Below, piece after piece: positions 1 to 9,401 of a stretch of 64,000 nucleotides of DNA (within the stretch, counting starts at the first letter, position 1; each line of letters starts with the position of its first letter). The translations under genes and the position numbers were made by a program. This DNA is from Amyelois transitella (Eukaryota; Arthropoda; Insecta; Lepidoptera; Pyralidae), in contig NC_083527.1 of assembly GCF_032362555.1 (NCBI RefSeq), positions 1,488,001 through 1,552,000 of the forward strand. The letters run 5' to 3'. Under the pieces are notes generated by a model. It was given only the letters and a program-made list of their open reading frames with translations, ran no database searches and had not been told where the DNA came from.

Positions 1-138
1 TTCGCTAGCAACCTGTCACTATTTGAATCTCAGTTCTATCACTAAGCCTAACAGCTGAACGTGGACTATCAGTATTTTCAAAACTGTTGGCTCTGTCTAC
101 CCCGCAAGGGACATAGACGTGACGTATATGTATTTATG
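1..138 (+). repeat. SINE-A, 5' part outside window
   Basis: Matches the SINE-A 3' two-thirds: 'gctagcaacctgtcact', 'cagctgaacgtgg', the CAGT..ACTG hairpin region, and 'taccccgcaaggga' before a degenerate TATG tail. Confidence 0.85.
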
Positions 139-194
139 TGCTACACTTGGAGGATAAAGAAAAAAGGATGAATGAAATTTCGTAATTGCAACTA

Positions 195-246
195 GGAAAA
201 GAGCAATCTCTGCCTACCCCTACAAGAAAGAGGGTATTAGGTATAT
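195..246 (+). repeat. LINE-R 3' end remnant
   Basis: Contains 'tctctgcctacccct' followed by an AAGAGG-like sequence, as in the LINE-R 3' end, but it is short and diverged. Confidence 0.35.
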
Positions 247-442
247 TGCAAGTTTATTTTTTTTTCCATATCATTCTATTCACGGTGCCACGAAAAATTA
301 ACTCATTCACGAATCAAACCGTACATCCTTATGTATGCTGAGTCATTTTTGTTTGTCTGTCTGTCACAAGGTTAGGGCGAAATTAAGGTATATAAGTATA
401 TTGGTATAATTGCTCACCTAAAAATAGGTTGTTCAATGTAGT

Positions 443-657
443 TTCAAGATTGTTGGCTCTGTCTACCCCGCAAGGGATAAAGACGTGACTAAACTATACA
501 ATTATGTCTCAATTGAACGAATAAGTTACCTACGAAATAATCTAAATTCTATCATTAAGCCAAACAGCTGAACGTGGCCTATCAGTCTTTTAAGACTGTT
601 GGCTCGTTCTACCCCGCAAGGGATATAGACGTGATTATATGTTTGTATGTATGTATT
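443..657 (+). repeat. Two SINE-A 3' fragments
   Basis: Fragment one (443-489) holds only the terminal stem-loop region. Fragment two (540-657) starts at 'aattctatcattaagcc' and keeps a tail. Both are 5'-truncated, as expected of LINE-type retrotransposition. Confidence 0.8.
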
Positions 658-812
658 AAATAATCTAAGGCTATGAATATATGAAATTAAATCAATGTCA
701 AGTTTATCTCAAGGATTCAGTGTTAACTTGGTTGCCAGTTCGTGACAAAAATATCGTGAAATTTATGATAACTTCACTATTTCTTTAACATCTACTGATA
801 AATTAGTTAGGT

Positions 813-1096
813 ACATACAAACATACATACATACATATAGTTAAGTCTATATCCCTTGCGGGGAAGTCACAGCCAACAGTCTAGTGAAATGAATGAATTT
901 TCACGCCACGTTCAGCTATTTGGTTTAATGATACGAGTAGAATTGAGATTCATATAGTGACAGGTTGCTAGCCCAACGCCTAAAAAAGAATACCAAGTTT
1001 TTAAGCCTATCCCTTAGTCGCCTTTAACGACTTCCATGGGTAATAGATGGAGTGGTCCTATTCTTGTTTTTATTGGTGCCGGGTACCACACGGCAC
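813..1096 (-). repeat. SINE-A, full length
   Basis: Runs from a (CATA)n tail to 'gtgccgggtaccacacggcac'-like 5' terminus. It carries a local duplication near 'gaatgaatttt' within the hairpin region, so it is a diverged copy. Confidence 0.85.
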
Positions 1097-1145
1097 TTTA
1101 AATAATTTTACATAAATATATATATAAATACAATAAATATGTGTG

Positions 1146-1404
1146 TGTGGTGACATCTCTAATGTCACACGTCACAACAGCCAATCACACAACAACTTTC
1201 AATCGTAGCGAATTATATTACGCGCTCAGCCAATAGCAGTGAAGAGTCTAAATCGCGATTACCTACAAAGTTTTTTCGGATTGGAGCATAAATACAACCT
1301 CCGGCACAACATCGTCTGTCGCGCGGTTCCCCAGGCATCACACCTAGCCTGGCGGAAGATCTTCCCTTTAATGGCGGTCGAGCCGAATCACCGCTTCTGC
1401 TACA
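1146..1404 (+). mobile_element. Solo LTR, old copy of the TRIM family at 24174
   Basis: Begins TGTGG and ends CTACA, and aligns along its length with the 256-bp LTR at 24174-24429 but with many differences. It is flanked by a 4-bp direct repeat TGTG (1142-1145 and 1405-1408). No internal region follows, so this is a solo LTR. The TSD lies in a TG-rich run, which weakens it slightly. Confidence 0.8.
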
Positions 1405-1414
1405 TGTGTACTTA

Positions 1415-1678
1415 CAGTTAGTTCTACATTCATTCATGTTTTTTAATGTAGACAATGTGCATTCGTCCACGATTAAGATTTAAGAGATCTATATTTGTAA
1501 ATTGACGTCCGATGAAAATGCTGCAGTGTAGTTTGTTCCGCCGCTTTTTCTACACATGCACTTTGGAAGCGGTAGTAGTTATAATTAGATTTAAGTTATG
1601 TGACGTCAATAAGTGATACCTTGTATCCAATTTTGAAAATAAATCTATTATATTCTATTCTAAAGATTGAAATGTCTA
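1415..1678 (+). repeat. LINE-D 3' end
   Basis: Shares 'gctgcagtgtagtttgttccgccgc' type sequence with the minus-strand copies at 11238, 38048 and 42416. It ends in AATAAA followed by a (TTCTA)n tail, which is why it is read as the 3' end of a LINE; the clade is not identifiable from this part. Confidence 0.65.
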
Positions 1679-1895
1679 TATAATTTGGATGTCTATAAAG
1701 ACGTACCTACTAAACATGAGTAGTTTAATACACATACGTGTGCTCACACACGTATGTTTAAAGTAAATAAGCAATAAAATAATAATTATCTTTAGACTTA
1801 AATCACATCAGTCATTATGTAAACTTCAGTAGGTCGGCATTATGCACACATATACATATGTACATATACGTATTTATCTCATGTGACGTCGTGAC

Positions 1896-2140
1896 GCTGC
1901 GTTCTTCCCTGAGTCCCTCTTCACAGCACGAGAGCTCATAAAAGCGTGCACACGCGCCCCGGGCCCTCTCCTTTAGTCTACTCCGGCGCCCTCTCTTCAC
2001 AGCCCGGGAGCCCTATTAAAGCGTGCGCACGCGCCCCGGGTCCTCTCCTTTAGTCTACCCCGGCGCCCCCTCTTCACAGCCCGGGAGCCCTATAAAAACG
2101 CGCGCCCCGGGTCCTCTCCTTTAGTCTACTCCGGCGCTCA
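1896..2140 (+). promoter_or_regulatory. Three tandem TATA + initiator core promoter units
   Basis: Three copies of a GC-rich unit of about 77 bp (71 bp for the last) each hold a TATA-like box (ATAAAA 1938, TATTAAA 2014, TATAAAA 2091) and, 32 to 37 bases further on, TTAGTC (1973, 2050, 2121), which resembles an arthropod initiator. Units begin at 'tcttcacag' (1918, 1994, 2071). After the third comes 'ctcaccaagtgaag' and AT-rich DNA. This could be the U3/R of a solo LTR, monomers of a LINE 5' UTR, or a host promoter; no gene follows directly. Confidence 0.6.
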
Positions 2141-2219
2141 CCAAGTGAAGTAGCAGCATGAAAGCTATTTGAAAATACAATCAACAACACTAAATATAGA
2201 AATATCCTTTAAACACTAT

Positions 2220-2487
2220 ACATACATACATACATACATATGATCACGTCTATATCCCTTGCGGGGTAGACAGAGCCAACAGTCTTGAAAAGACTGAATG
2301 GCCACGTTCAGCTATTTGGCTTAATGATAGAACCGAGATTCAAATAGTGACAGGTTGCTAGCCCATCGCCTAAAAGAGGAATCCTAAGTTTATAAGCCTA
2401 TCCCTTAGTCGCCTTTTACGACATCCATGGGAAAGAGATGGAGTGGTCCTATTCTTTTTTGTAATAGTGCCGGGAACCACACGGCAC
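2220..2487 (-). repeat. SINE-A, full length
   Basis: Complete from the (CATA)n tail to 'gccgggaaccacacggcac'. Confidence 0.92.
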
Positions 2488-2649
2488 TATGTTTTAAATA
2501 ACATACTCCACTTATTGCAACTGTAATGCCTCAACCGCATTATGCGACGTTTTCACACATGTTTCTTACTTGAAGTTAATTAAATTCTATTTATAGGAAC
2601 TATTTAAAAATATCTACAGCGTTGAATGCTTACACGCAAGTAAGTATTT

Positions 2650-2905
2650 ACATACATACATACATATAGTCACGTCTATATCCCTTTCGGGGTAGACAGA
2701 GCCAATAGTCCCGAAAAGACTGAATGGCCACATTCAGCTGCTCGGCTTAATGATGGAATTGAGATCCAAATAGTGACAAGTATGTAAGCCTATCCCTTAG
2801 TCGCCTTTTACGACATCCATGGGAAAGAAATGGAGTGGTCCTATTCTTTTTTGTATTGGTGCCGGGAACCACACGGCACTGTTGGTGCCGGGAACCACAC
2901 GGCAC
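2650..2905 (-). repeat. SINE-A with duplicated 5' terminus
   Basis: Has an internal deletion after the 'atagtgaca' block. The 5' terminal ~24 bases (ttggtgccgggaaccacacg...) occur twice in tandem at 2856-2879 and 2882-2905. Confidence 0.9.
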
Positions 2906-2925
2906 AAGTATTTACGTACCTAGTT

Positions 2926-2966
2926 AAATACACGCCTTTCCCGGAGGGGTAGGCAGTAGGTTTGTA
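2926..2966 (-). repeat. LINE-R 3' end fragment
   Basis: 'acgcctttcccggaggggta' is the reverse complement of the LINE-R terminal stem-loop. Confidence 0.6.
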
Positions 2967-3021
2967 TTTACTACCGTGTGTAGGTATGTATCAGTGTTTA
3001 TTAACGAACTTTCATTCACTA

Positions 3022-3227
3022 TCATATAGTCACGTCTATATCCCTTGCGGGGTAGACAGAGCCAACAGCCTTGAAGAGACTGGTAGACCACGTTCAGCTG
3101 TTTGGTTTTATGATAGAATTGTGATTCAAATAGTGACACAGGTTGCTAGCCCATCGCCTAAAATAAGAATCCCAAGCTTATAAGCCTATTCCTTTGTCTT
3201 CTTTGATGCTATTCATGGGAGAGATAT
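3022..3227 (-). repeat. SINE-A, lacking 5' end
   Basis: Tail-proximal and middle blocks are clear; similarity fades after 'attcatgggagagat'. Confidence 0.85.
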
Positions 3228-3535
3228 GATGATATATTTGTTAACGATTATCTCGCGTTTCACTGAACCGATTTTGATGCGGTTTTCAGGAAATTGTTTT
3301 TGTAGAAAATGGTTTAAAATTTTTAACCGACTTCAAAAACGGAGGATATCGTTCAGAAGCGGCTATCTTTTGTACAAAAGTTATCTATTATTAATTCTTA
3401 TTTACAAGTATGGACTTGTAACTAACTCACACGGATGAGTTAGCATCTTCTTCTTCTGTGGGCTGCTTAATCATCTCCAAATCTTTCAACCAGCTCTTAG
3501 TAAAACTTAACATCAATAAAACTCGATAAACACTA
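3228..3535. other. Gap downstream of the pseudoprotease gene
   Basis: 3228-3420 contains 'gaaccgattttgatgcggttt', a phrase of a widespread degenerate repeat. 3427-3535 is the presumed 3' UTR of the minus-strand gene; an alternative reading frame stays open across it (see findings). No clear poly(A) signal was found. Confidence 0.4.
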
Positions 3536-3781
3536 TCAATAATTATTAATATCATCATCTTCATCGTAATAATAATCTTCATATTCCACTTGGGCCTTGT
3601 CTGTCCTTGTGAAGTTTCTCCTCTGCTCTCTGGTCGTGGTGTAAATCCAGGAGGAGATGTTCCTAGCTGATACCAGGGTGACCAGGATTGGGCTTGGGTC
3701 CACATCGCAGTCTTCGGACTTCCAAGACGACAGGATCCCCCATAGGACCCCGTTGAGAACCACGGGAGCGCCTACGTCTCG
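3536..3781 (-). CDS. Pseudoprotease exon 4 and stop
   Basis: Acceptor TTATTTCCAG|CG; encodes residues 224-304, starting with the RDVGAP sequence that replaces GDSGGP and ending with an acidic/Tyr tail before TGA (3538-3536). Confidence 0.8.
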   Translation of the reverse strand, partial: RDVGAPVVLNGVLWGILSSWKSEDCDVDPSPILVTLVSARNISSWIYTTTREQRRNFTRTDKAQVEYEDYYYDEDDDINNY

Positions 3782-6700
3782 CTGGAAATAAAATGTTTAG
3801 TTTATTTATCATCTATACTAATATTATAAAGCTGAAGAGTTTGTTTCTTTGTTTAAACGCGCAAATCTCAGGAAGTACTGGTTCGAATTAGAAAAATATT
3901 TTTGTGTTGAATAGACCATTTATCGAGGAAGGCTTTTAGGCTATAAAACATTACGTTGCAACTATTAGGAGCGAAGAAATAATGGAAAATGTGAAAAAAA
4001 ACAGGGAAAATTATTCAACCTTGAGGGCTTCGATGTTGCCCAAATTAACTATTCCACGCGGACGAAGTCGCGGGCACAGTTTATATTTATAAAGGGCGAA
4101 TAAGGGATAGGCAAACTTGGGATTTTTCTTGTAGGCAATGGATTGCAATGCGACCCGTCACTATTTGAGTCTCAATTCCATTATCCATCCAAAAGCCATA
4201 CAGCTGAAAGTGGCCTTTCAGACTTTTCAAAACTGTTGGCTCAGTTTACCCCGCAAGGGATATAGACGTGTTAATATGTATGTATGTATTCTTGATTATT
4301 CAAGCACATCAGTAGGTTATTCCTGCATATCTCTATCCCATGGACATCGTCAAAGGCAAATAAGGGATAGGCTAATAAACTTGGGATTCTTTTTATAAGC
4401 GATGGGCTAGCAACTGTCACTATTTGCATCTCAATTCCATCATAAACCCATACAGCCGATGGCCTTTCAGTCTTTTCAAGACCGTTGGTTTTGTCTACCC
4501 CGCAAGACGTAATAATACGATCGTATGTATCATAATCACAATCATTTATTCCTTAAAAAAACCCGTGTGGTTCCCGGCACCAATGAAAAAAGAATAGGAC
4601 CACTCCATCTCTTTCCCATGGATGTCGTAAAAAGCGACTAAGGGATAGGCTTAAAAACTTGGGTTTCTTCTTTTAGGCGATGGGCTAGCAACCTGTCACT
4701 ATTTGAATCTCAATTCTATCATTAAGCCAAACAGCTGAACGTGGCCATTCAGTCTCTTCAAGACTGTTGGCTCTGTCTACCCCGCAAGGGATATAGACGT
4801 GACAATATGTATGTATGTAAAAAAAACCCCAAATTCCTTATCAGTAAGAACCTATACAATAAAATTAATTACCTCGCAAGGATCGGTTCCTAATGCCGGA
4901 TCCAGGCACAGCATACTTGTTCCCGCTGACAGATTCATATACTGATACACATCCGAGCAGTTCACTTGTGATGACGGGTGGAGATGGGACACAGTCATCA
5001 TTCGCCTCCTCTTGACGTTGTCCAATGACTCCGTGTGGTTGGGGTACACGCTTGAGGGTATCTGGAGATTAAGACAGCTTTGAATTTGCCAACATACATA
5101 TCATTTTTAAATTTATCTCGTTATAAACATAACATTACATATAATCACGTCTATATCCCCTGCGGGGTAGTCAGAGCCGACGGTCATCAAAAGAGTGAAA
5201 GGTCACGTTCAGCTATTTGGCTTTATGATAGAATTGACATTCAAATAGTGACAGGTTGCTAACCCATCGTCTAAAAGAAGAATCCGAAGTTTATAAGCCT
5301 ATCCCTTAGTCGCCTTTTACTATATCCATGGGAAATAGATGGAGTGGTCCTATTCTTTTTTCTATTGGTGCCGGGAACCACACGGCAGAATTTAATATAA
5401 GAACCTTATTATTAACGAAAAGTTAATCCTTATTACGAACGACTAACGAAGTGCGTAATTCCTGGCATCTAAAAAGGAAGGCTGGCAGCCTTCCCACTAA
5501 TCCCCTTAAATGCGTACAATAGGACCACTCCATCTCTTTCCTATGAATGTCATAAAAGGCGACTAAGGGATAGGCTAATAAACTTGGTATTCTTTTTTAG
5601 CCGATGGGTTATCTAAAGCCATATATCTGGACGTGGCCTTTCAGGCTTTATGGGACTGTCGGCTCTGTCTATACGGTAAGGGATGAAGACGTAATTATAG
5701 TATGTACGTGCGTTCTTGCCATTTTGAAGCATCACTATTACGACATTGTAGGGAAAATCATAAATATAGTTTTAAGAAGTTTTTGTGCCGTGTGGTTCCC
5801 GGCACCAATACAAAAAGAATAGGACCACTCCATCTCTTTCCCATGGATGTCGTAAAAGGCGACTAAGGAATAGGCTTACAAACTTGGATTCTTTTTAGGC
5901 GATGGGCTAGCAACCTGTCACTATTTGAATCTCAATTCTATCATTAAGCAAACAGCTGTACGTGGCCATTCAGTTCTTTTCAAGACTGTTGGCCCTGTCT
6001 ACCCCGCAAGGGATATAGACGTGACCATTTGTATGTATGTATGTATAGTTTTAAGAAATTACTTACAACATGTGGAGGCCAAGAATTAACCAAGAAATGT
6101 GTAGCAGCCGCTTTCTTCGGGAACATCTGCAGTTTTATTGGGCTCAGTGTGGGCGTGAACCTCACTCTCCTCGGGAGCAAGACCAGTGCTATGTCAAATT
6201 GGGGCTTATTGTCATCGAAATTGGGATGAATTTCGATCGTCTTCACGGGGTGGAGTTGTCCACCTTTCTTGTTGTTCACGCTGCCGAGTCGTACTCTCAT
6301 CACGCGTGTTGATTCTCTTACTCTGAATGAGAGAAGAAATGAAATCTATCTATTATAAAGTATAATGACTGATTGATTGACTGATAATGACACGTCAGTC
6401 CCGTTCGGACAGGGAACAGAGACTTGTCTTTTTATTTCAATGGTTAGTTAGTTGATTTTTTAACCTTTGCATTCAATTTTTTTTTTGACAGGTCACTTAA
6501 TTTATAGGTAATTAGCCTCGAAGTAAGTTGCATACATGCATGCATATGATCACGTCTTTATCCCTTACGGGGTAGACAGAGCCAACAGTCTTGAAAAGAC
6601 TGATAGGCCACGTTCAGCTGTTTGGTTTAATGATAGAATTGAGATTCAAATAGTGACGGGTTGCTAGCCCATCGCCTAAAAGAAGAATCCCAAGTTTATA

Positions 6701-7858
6701 AGCCTATCCCTTAGTCGCCTTTTACGACATCCATGGGAAAGAGATGGAGTAGCCCTATTCTTTTTTGTATTGGTGCCGGGAACCACACGGTACTCGAAGT
6801 AAGTTCGAGACTTGAATTACGAGATACTAATTCAACGATACTATATTTTATAATAAATACTTTAATAGATAAACATCCAAGACCCAGGCCAATCAGAAAA
6901 GTTCGTTTCTCATCATGTCCTTGCTAGGATTTGAACCCGGGACCTCCGGTTGACGCAGACAAGCGCACTACCGCTGAGCCACAGAGGTCATTATAGTATC
7001 TATTGAAATAGTTGTAATAACAAATTCTGAAAACGTTTGAACGGATTAATTACATCATATAACAAGCTTTTGTGGTTTAGTTTTAGCCAAAAAGATATTT
7101 AATTAAAATTTATGAGCTCGTAAATTAGAACAGATGGGATTTATAATTTCGTTATAGAAGACTGATATTCCAAACTACGATGCTTTTGAGGTGCGGTGTA
7201 TCGTTTGCAAGAAAAGTGTTTGTTATATTGAAAATAAAAAACAATGTATTTGATTTTCTTCTTATTTCTCCTGGATATAAGCCTTGGTTGTATCCTCATC
7301 AATCTGGAGAGGAGCCCGGGGTATGCCTTTGACCATGGAGTAGAGTAGTTTTATATTGCAAAAATTCATAAAAAAGAAAATCATGCTTAGTTTATCATAT
7401 ATACAATATAGTTTATTATATAACAATATGCGCCCTGTTGGGCAATAATTAAAATAATATGGAACGGCGGGCAGGTTAATATCGGCTTGTTACTCACAGA
7501 CAGAAGCAGAATGTTATACATATGGTCACGTCTATATCCCTTGTGGGGTAGACAGAGCCATTGAAGCCTATGAGGCCTTTTCCTACCTAGCCATAGAATG
7601 TTATAAATAGTGATAAATAAAGAATTATACTTACAAATACAAAGAATCCGCGGCGGTTATCACCCAAAACTCATTGATCAACGCCCCGGCACTAATATAC
7701 ACGGATTTAAACAAAATGGCCGCCACAAATGGAAAAACACCGTTGTCCGTCACCATAGTGTGATCTGTCAATTCTCTATAGCGATATTCACTTTTCACTT
7801 GGACTGTACCACTTTGTAATAAATGTAGGATAATATTTAATATGAGAACTGAATTCAT
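3536..7858 (-). CDS. Secreted serine protease homolog (catalytically dead trypsin fold), 4 exons, 304 aa
   Basis: Joins complement(7635..7858, 6067..6322, 4873..5061, 3536..3781); every intron has GT-AG ends and the phases (2, 0, 0) match. Residues 1-20 look like a signal peptide. The S1 fold follows: 'GALI...WVITAAD' around residues 58-71, 'IHPNF..DIALVLL' with the catalytic Asp at 118, 'SMLCLDP' at 209-215 and 'LVLNG..GILSSW'-like core near 230-243. The catalytic His is Asp71 (TAAD for TAAHC) and the catalytic Ser is Val226 (RDVGAP for GDSGGP), so hydrolysis is not expected. The Cys pair flanking the His site is also gone (Ser56, Ser72), while Cys195/212 and Cys222/247 could still form the two C-terminal-lobe disulfides. 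No IVGG-type activation site is visible. The last ~30 residues are an acidic, Tyr-rich tail. The ATG at 7858 follows an in-frame stop at 7877-7879. Such homologs act in insects as cofactors in immune cascades, venoms or reproduction; which applies here cannot be told. Confidence 0.82.
3812..4084 (+). mobile_element. Lep1-type Helitron (HEL-1), non-autonomous
   Basis: Starts TCTATACTAATATTATAAAG, has the 'gcgcaaatctcaggaagtac' and 'cgaggaaggctt' blocks, and ends near 'acgaagtcgcgggcacagt'. The terminal CTAG is mutated. It lies 30 bases from the exon 4 acceptor of the pseudoprotease gene. Confidence 0.85.
4092..4287 (+). repeat. SINE-A, 5'-truncated, diverged
   Basis: Matches from 'gggataggc' to a TATG tail, in intron 3 of the pseudoprotease gene. 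Confidence 0.8.
4332..4530 (+). repeat. SINE-A, 5'-truncated, diverged
   Basis: Starts at 'cccatggacatcg' and ends after a broken terminal stem-loop ('ccccgcaagacg'). Confidence 0.75.
4563..4819 (+). repeat. SINE-A, near full length, with TSD
   Basis: From 'gtgtggttcccggcacc' to TATG tail. AAAAAAACCC occurs on both sides, a likely 10-bp TSD. Confidence 0.92.
4873..5061 (-). CDS. Pseudoprotease exon 3
   Basis: Acceptor TAATCTCCAG|AT, donor GAG|GTAATT; encodes residues 161-223. The tail 'SMLCLDPALG' corresponds to the MLCAG segment of trypsins, and the exon ends in 'DPCE' just before the active-site Ser position. Confidence 0.82.
5135..5387 (-). repeat. SINE-A, full length
   Basis: Complete copy in intron 2 of the pseudoprotease gene, ending 'gccgggaaccacacggca'. 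Confidence 0.9.
5517..5712 (+). repeat. SINE-A with internal deletion
   Basis: Holds the 'aggaccactccatctcttt' block and the tail part but lacks the 'acctgtcactatttgaatc' middle. Confidence 0.8.
5785..6043 (+). repeat. SINE-A, full length
   Basis: Starts GTGCCGTGTGGTTCCCGGCAC and ends with a TATG tail 17 bases from the exon 2 donor site of the pseudoprotease gene. Confidence 0.93.
6067..6322 (-). CDS. Pseudoprotease exon 2
   Basis: Acceptor CTCTCATTCAG|AG; encodes residues 76-160 including 'RVRLGS', 'HPVKTIEIHPNF' and DIAL with the catalytic-type Asp. Donor CATGTT|GTAAGT at 6066, phase 0. Confidence 0.85.
6513..6989 (-). repeat. SINE-B (tRNA-derived), split by a SINE-A
   Basis: Right part (6794-6989) carries the tRNA-like head (minus strand: A box near 'gtggctcagcggtagt', B box in 'cccgggttcaaatcc'). 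The tail-proximal part ends at 6530 and resumes at 6794 after the SINE-A insertion. Confidence 0.85.
6531..6793 (-). repeat. SINE-A inserted into SINE-B, 13-bp TSD
   Basis: CTCGAAGTAAGTT stands on both sides, fixing the SINE-A ends: (CATA)n tail on the left and 'ccacacggta' on the right. Confidence 0.95.
7256..7345 (-). repeat. SINE-C 3' part
   Basis: 'ctcctggatataagccttgg' and 'ggtatgccttt' match the 3' portion of SINE-C (compare 59695-60050 and 19429-19746). Confidence 0.6.
7517..7575 (-). repeat. SINE-A tail fragment
   Basis: 'catatggtcacgtctatatccc' with the CCCC/GGG loop region, then breaks off, in intron 1 of the pseudoprotease gene. Confidence 0.8.
7635..7858 (-). CDS. Pseudoprotease exon 1
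   Basis: Encodes the signal peptide and the stretch up to TAAD-SLY. Donor is TATTT|GTAAGT at 7634, leaving phase 2; the split codon becomes Leu with the first base of exon 2. Confidence 0.8.
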
Positions 7859-7879
7859 AATGACTGTATTTGATTGTTA

Positions 7880-8734
7880 CGTAGTTACTTTGCTAGGTTA
7901 GGAAGCGGACCCCGGGTTCTAAAGCAACTGGATACACTGAATTATGGATGATGGAAATCTAAAAATAAATCAACAATCATTTTTCTTGTTTAGTATGTAG
8001 TTACCTGAAAGAAAATTTTCAGTTTTAATTATAAAACACATTAATTTTATTAGTGCAACTATGGACTAACTTCGATAAATTGTATCAGAACAACATCTAA
8101 ATTGATATGACGACGAAATGCGTATAAAAATTAAGAAACTCAAAAGAGTATGATGGGAAAATGAACTGATTTCTCATTATTTTTATCAGTATCACTAAAC
8201 AAAAATAAACGACTTTACGAAAAAAAGATCCTACAAATATTTCTGAACACAATTTTTTTTTAATGGAATACCTTTAATATCTTTCATTGTAAGAAGGAAA
8301 CGAAAATAATATTTTTTTAAATTCAAATCGTGTTTTTCATAATAACAACGAAGATAATGGCTATCATTTTATCACAATATCGTGTTTAAGAAGTTATTTA
8401 TGGATGAAAAAGAGAAGAAATAAATGATAATTGCTCGAGCCGAGAACTGCTCACGAACTTTTTCAATCAAGCCACGGAAATCCATATTACACGGACGAAA
8501 TACGTTTGTGTACGTAACTCACTCCTAATCAAGAAGTGGTGTAACTCAATATTTTTTGTTTTTATTACAAACTTTTTGTCAAGAGCTTTACCCGCAATTA
8601 ACTAAACAAAATTCCCATTCTCTTGTTCTCGTAAAAATTTAAAAAATAACCGTTGATTACTTGAAGAATTTAAAGAGTAGGTATGATGAGATGTTGCACA
8701 GACAAAATAAGATTGTGTAACTCCTGATCAAGTT
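7880..8734. other. AT-rich region upstream of pseudoprotease exon 1
   Basis: Nothing recognisable: no long ORF, no known repeat. It should contain the promoter of the minus-strand gene near 7900, but no confident TATA/initiator pair was seen. Confidence 0.4.
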
Positions 8735-8940
8735 AGGATTCAAAAATTTTATTCATTATTATGGGACACTTCACATTATTTAATAATTGTCATATCTTTT
8801 GGTTTCACAACATTGGTTGACGTCAAATAAATTACTTAAAACTTAGTTAACGACCGCTCCCAAAGTGTCAGTGCAGAAAAAATGGTAACAAACTGCACTG
8901 CAGCATTTTCTTCAACAACGACTTCACAACTATTATACAT
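8735..8940 (-). repeat. LINE-J 3' end
   Basis: 'tttattcattattatgggacac', 'ttggttgacgtcaaataaatta' and 'ctgcactgcagcattttc' recur at 47690 and 54802. Part of the last phrase also occurs in LINE-D, so the two are related. Confidence 0.65.
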
Positions 8941-9184
8941 ATGACAAGAAGTAGGTAACTCGATTTTTTGTTTTAAATACTAGCTTTTGCCCGCAGCTCC
9001 GCCAGTTATTAACTCATTATCTTTTTTCCTCTCATTCTCAAAAAAAAAAATAAAAACAAACACCGCTCAGCTTATGTAAAGAAAGTTAAGATCATGGTTT
9101 AAAAAATTACGAAGGAATCGAGTCAAAAAGAAAGATGTTATCTCTATGTGATGTTATGTATATATTTATATATGCTTGATACAA

Positions 9185-9290
9185 ACATAAAATCCTACAT
9201 TTTAAACGCCTACTTCCCGGAGGGGTAAGCAGAGATTGTAATTTTCCACTTGCCATGATCCCCGTATTCTTCTTTAGCTTGTTCGATCTA
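9185..9290 (-). repeat. LINE-R 3' end, diverged
   Basis: 'cttcccggaggggtaagcag' followed by 'ccacttgcc' and 'cgtattcttctttagctt' matches LINE-R minus strand. Confidence 0.7.
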
Positions 9291-9401
9291 GGTTAATTTA
9301 TTATATACTTACAAAATTTTATTCTAATCGGTCAAGCCGTTTTGGCTGTACTATAGTTAATATCTCAGGAAATGCAAACTTTACTTACTTGCTACTTTTA
9401 A

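Noticed and set aside
2170..2250. (CATA)n runs as independent satellites
   Set aside because: They are consistently the tail of SINE-A or LINE-R.
6029..6312. Plus-strand ORFs of 66 and 80 codons
   Set aside because: Antisense of pseudoprotease exon 2.
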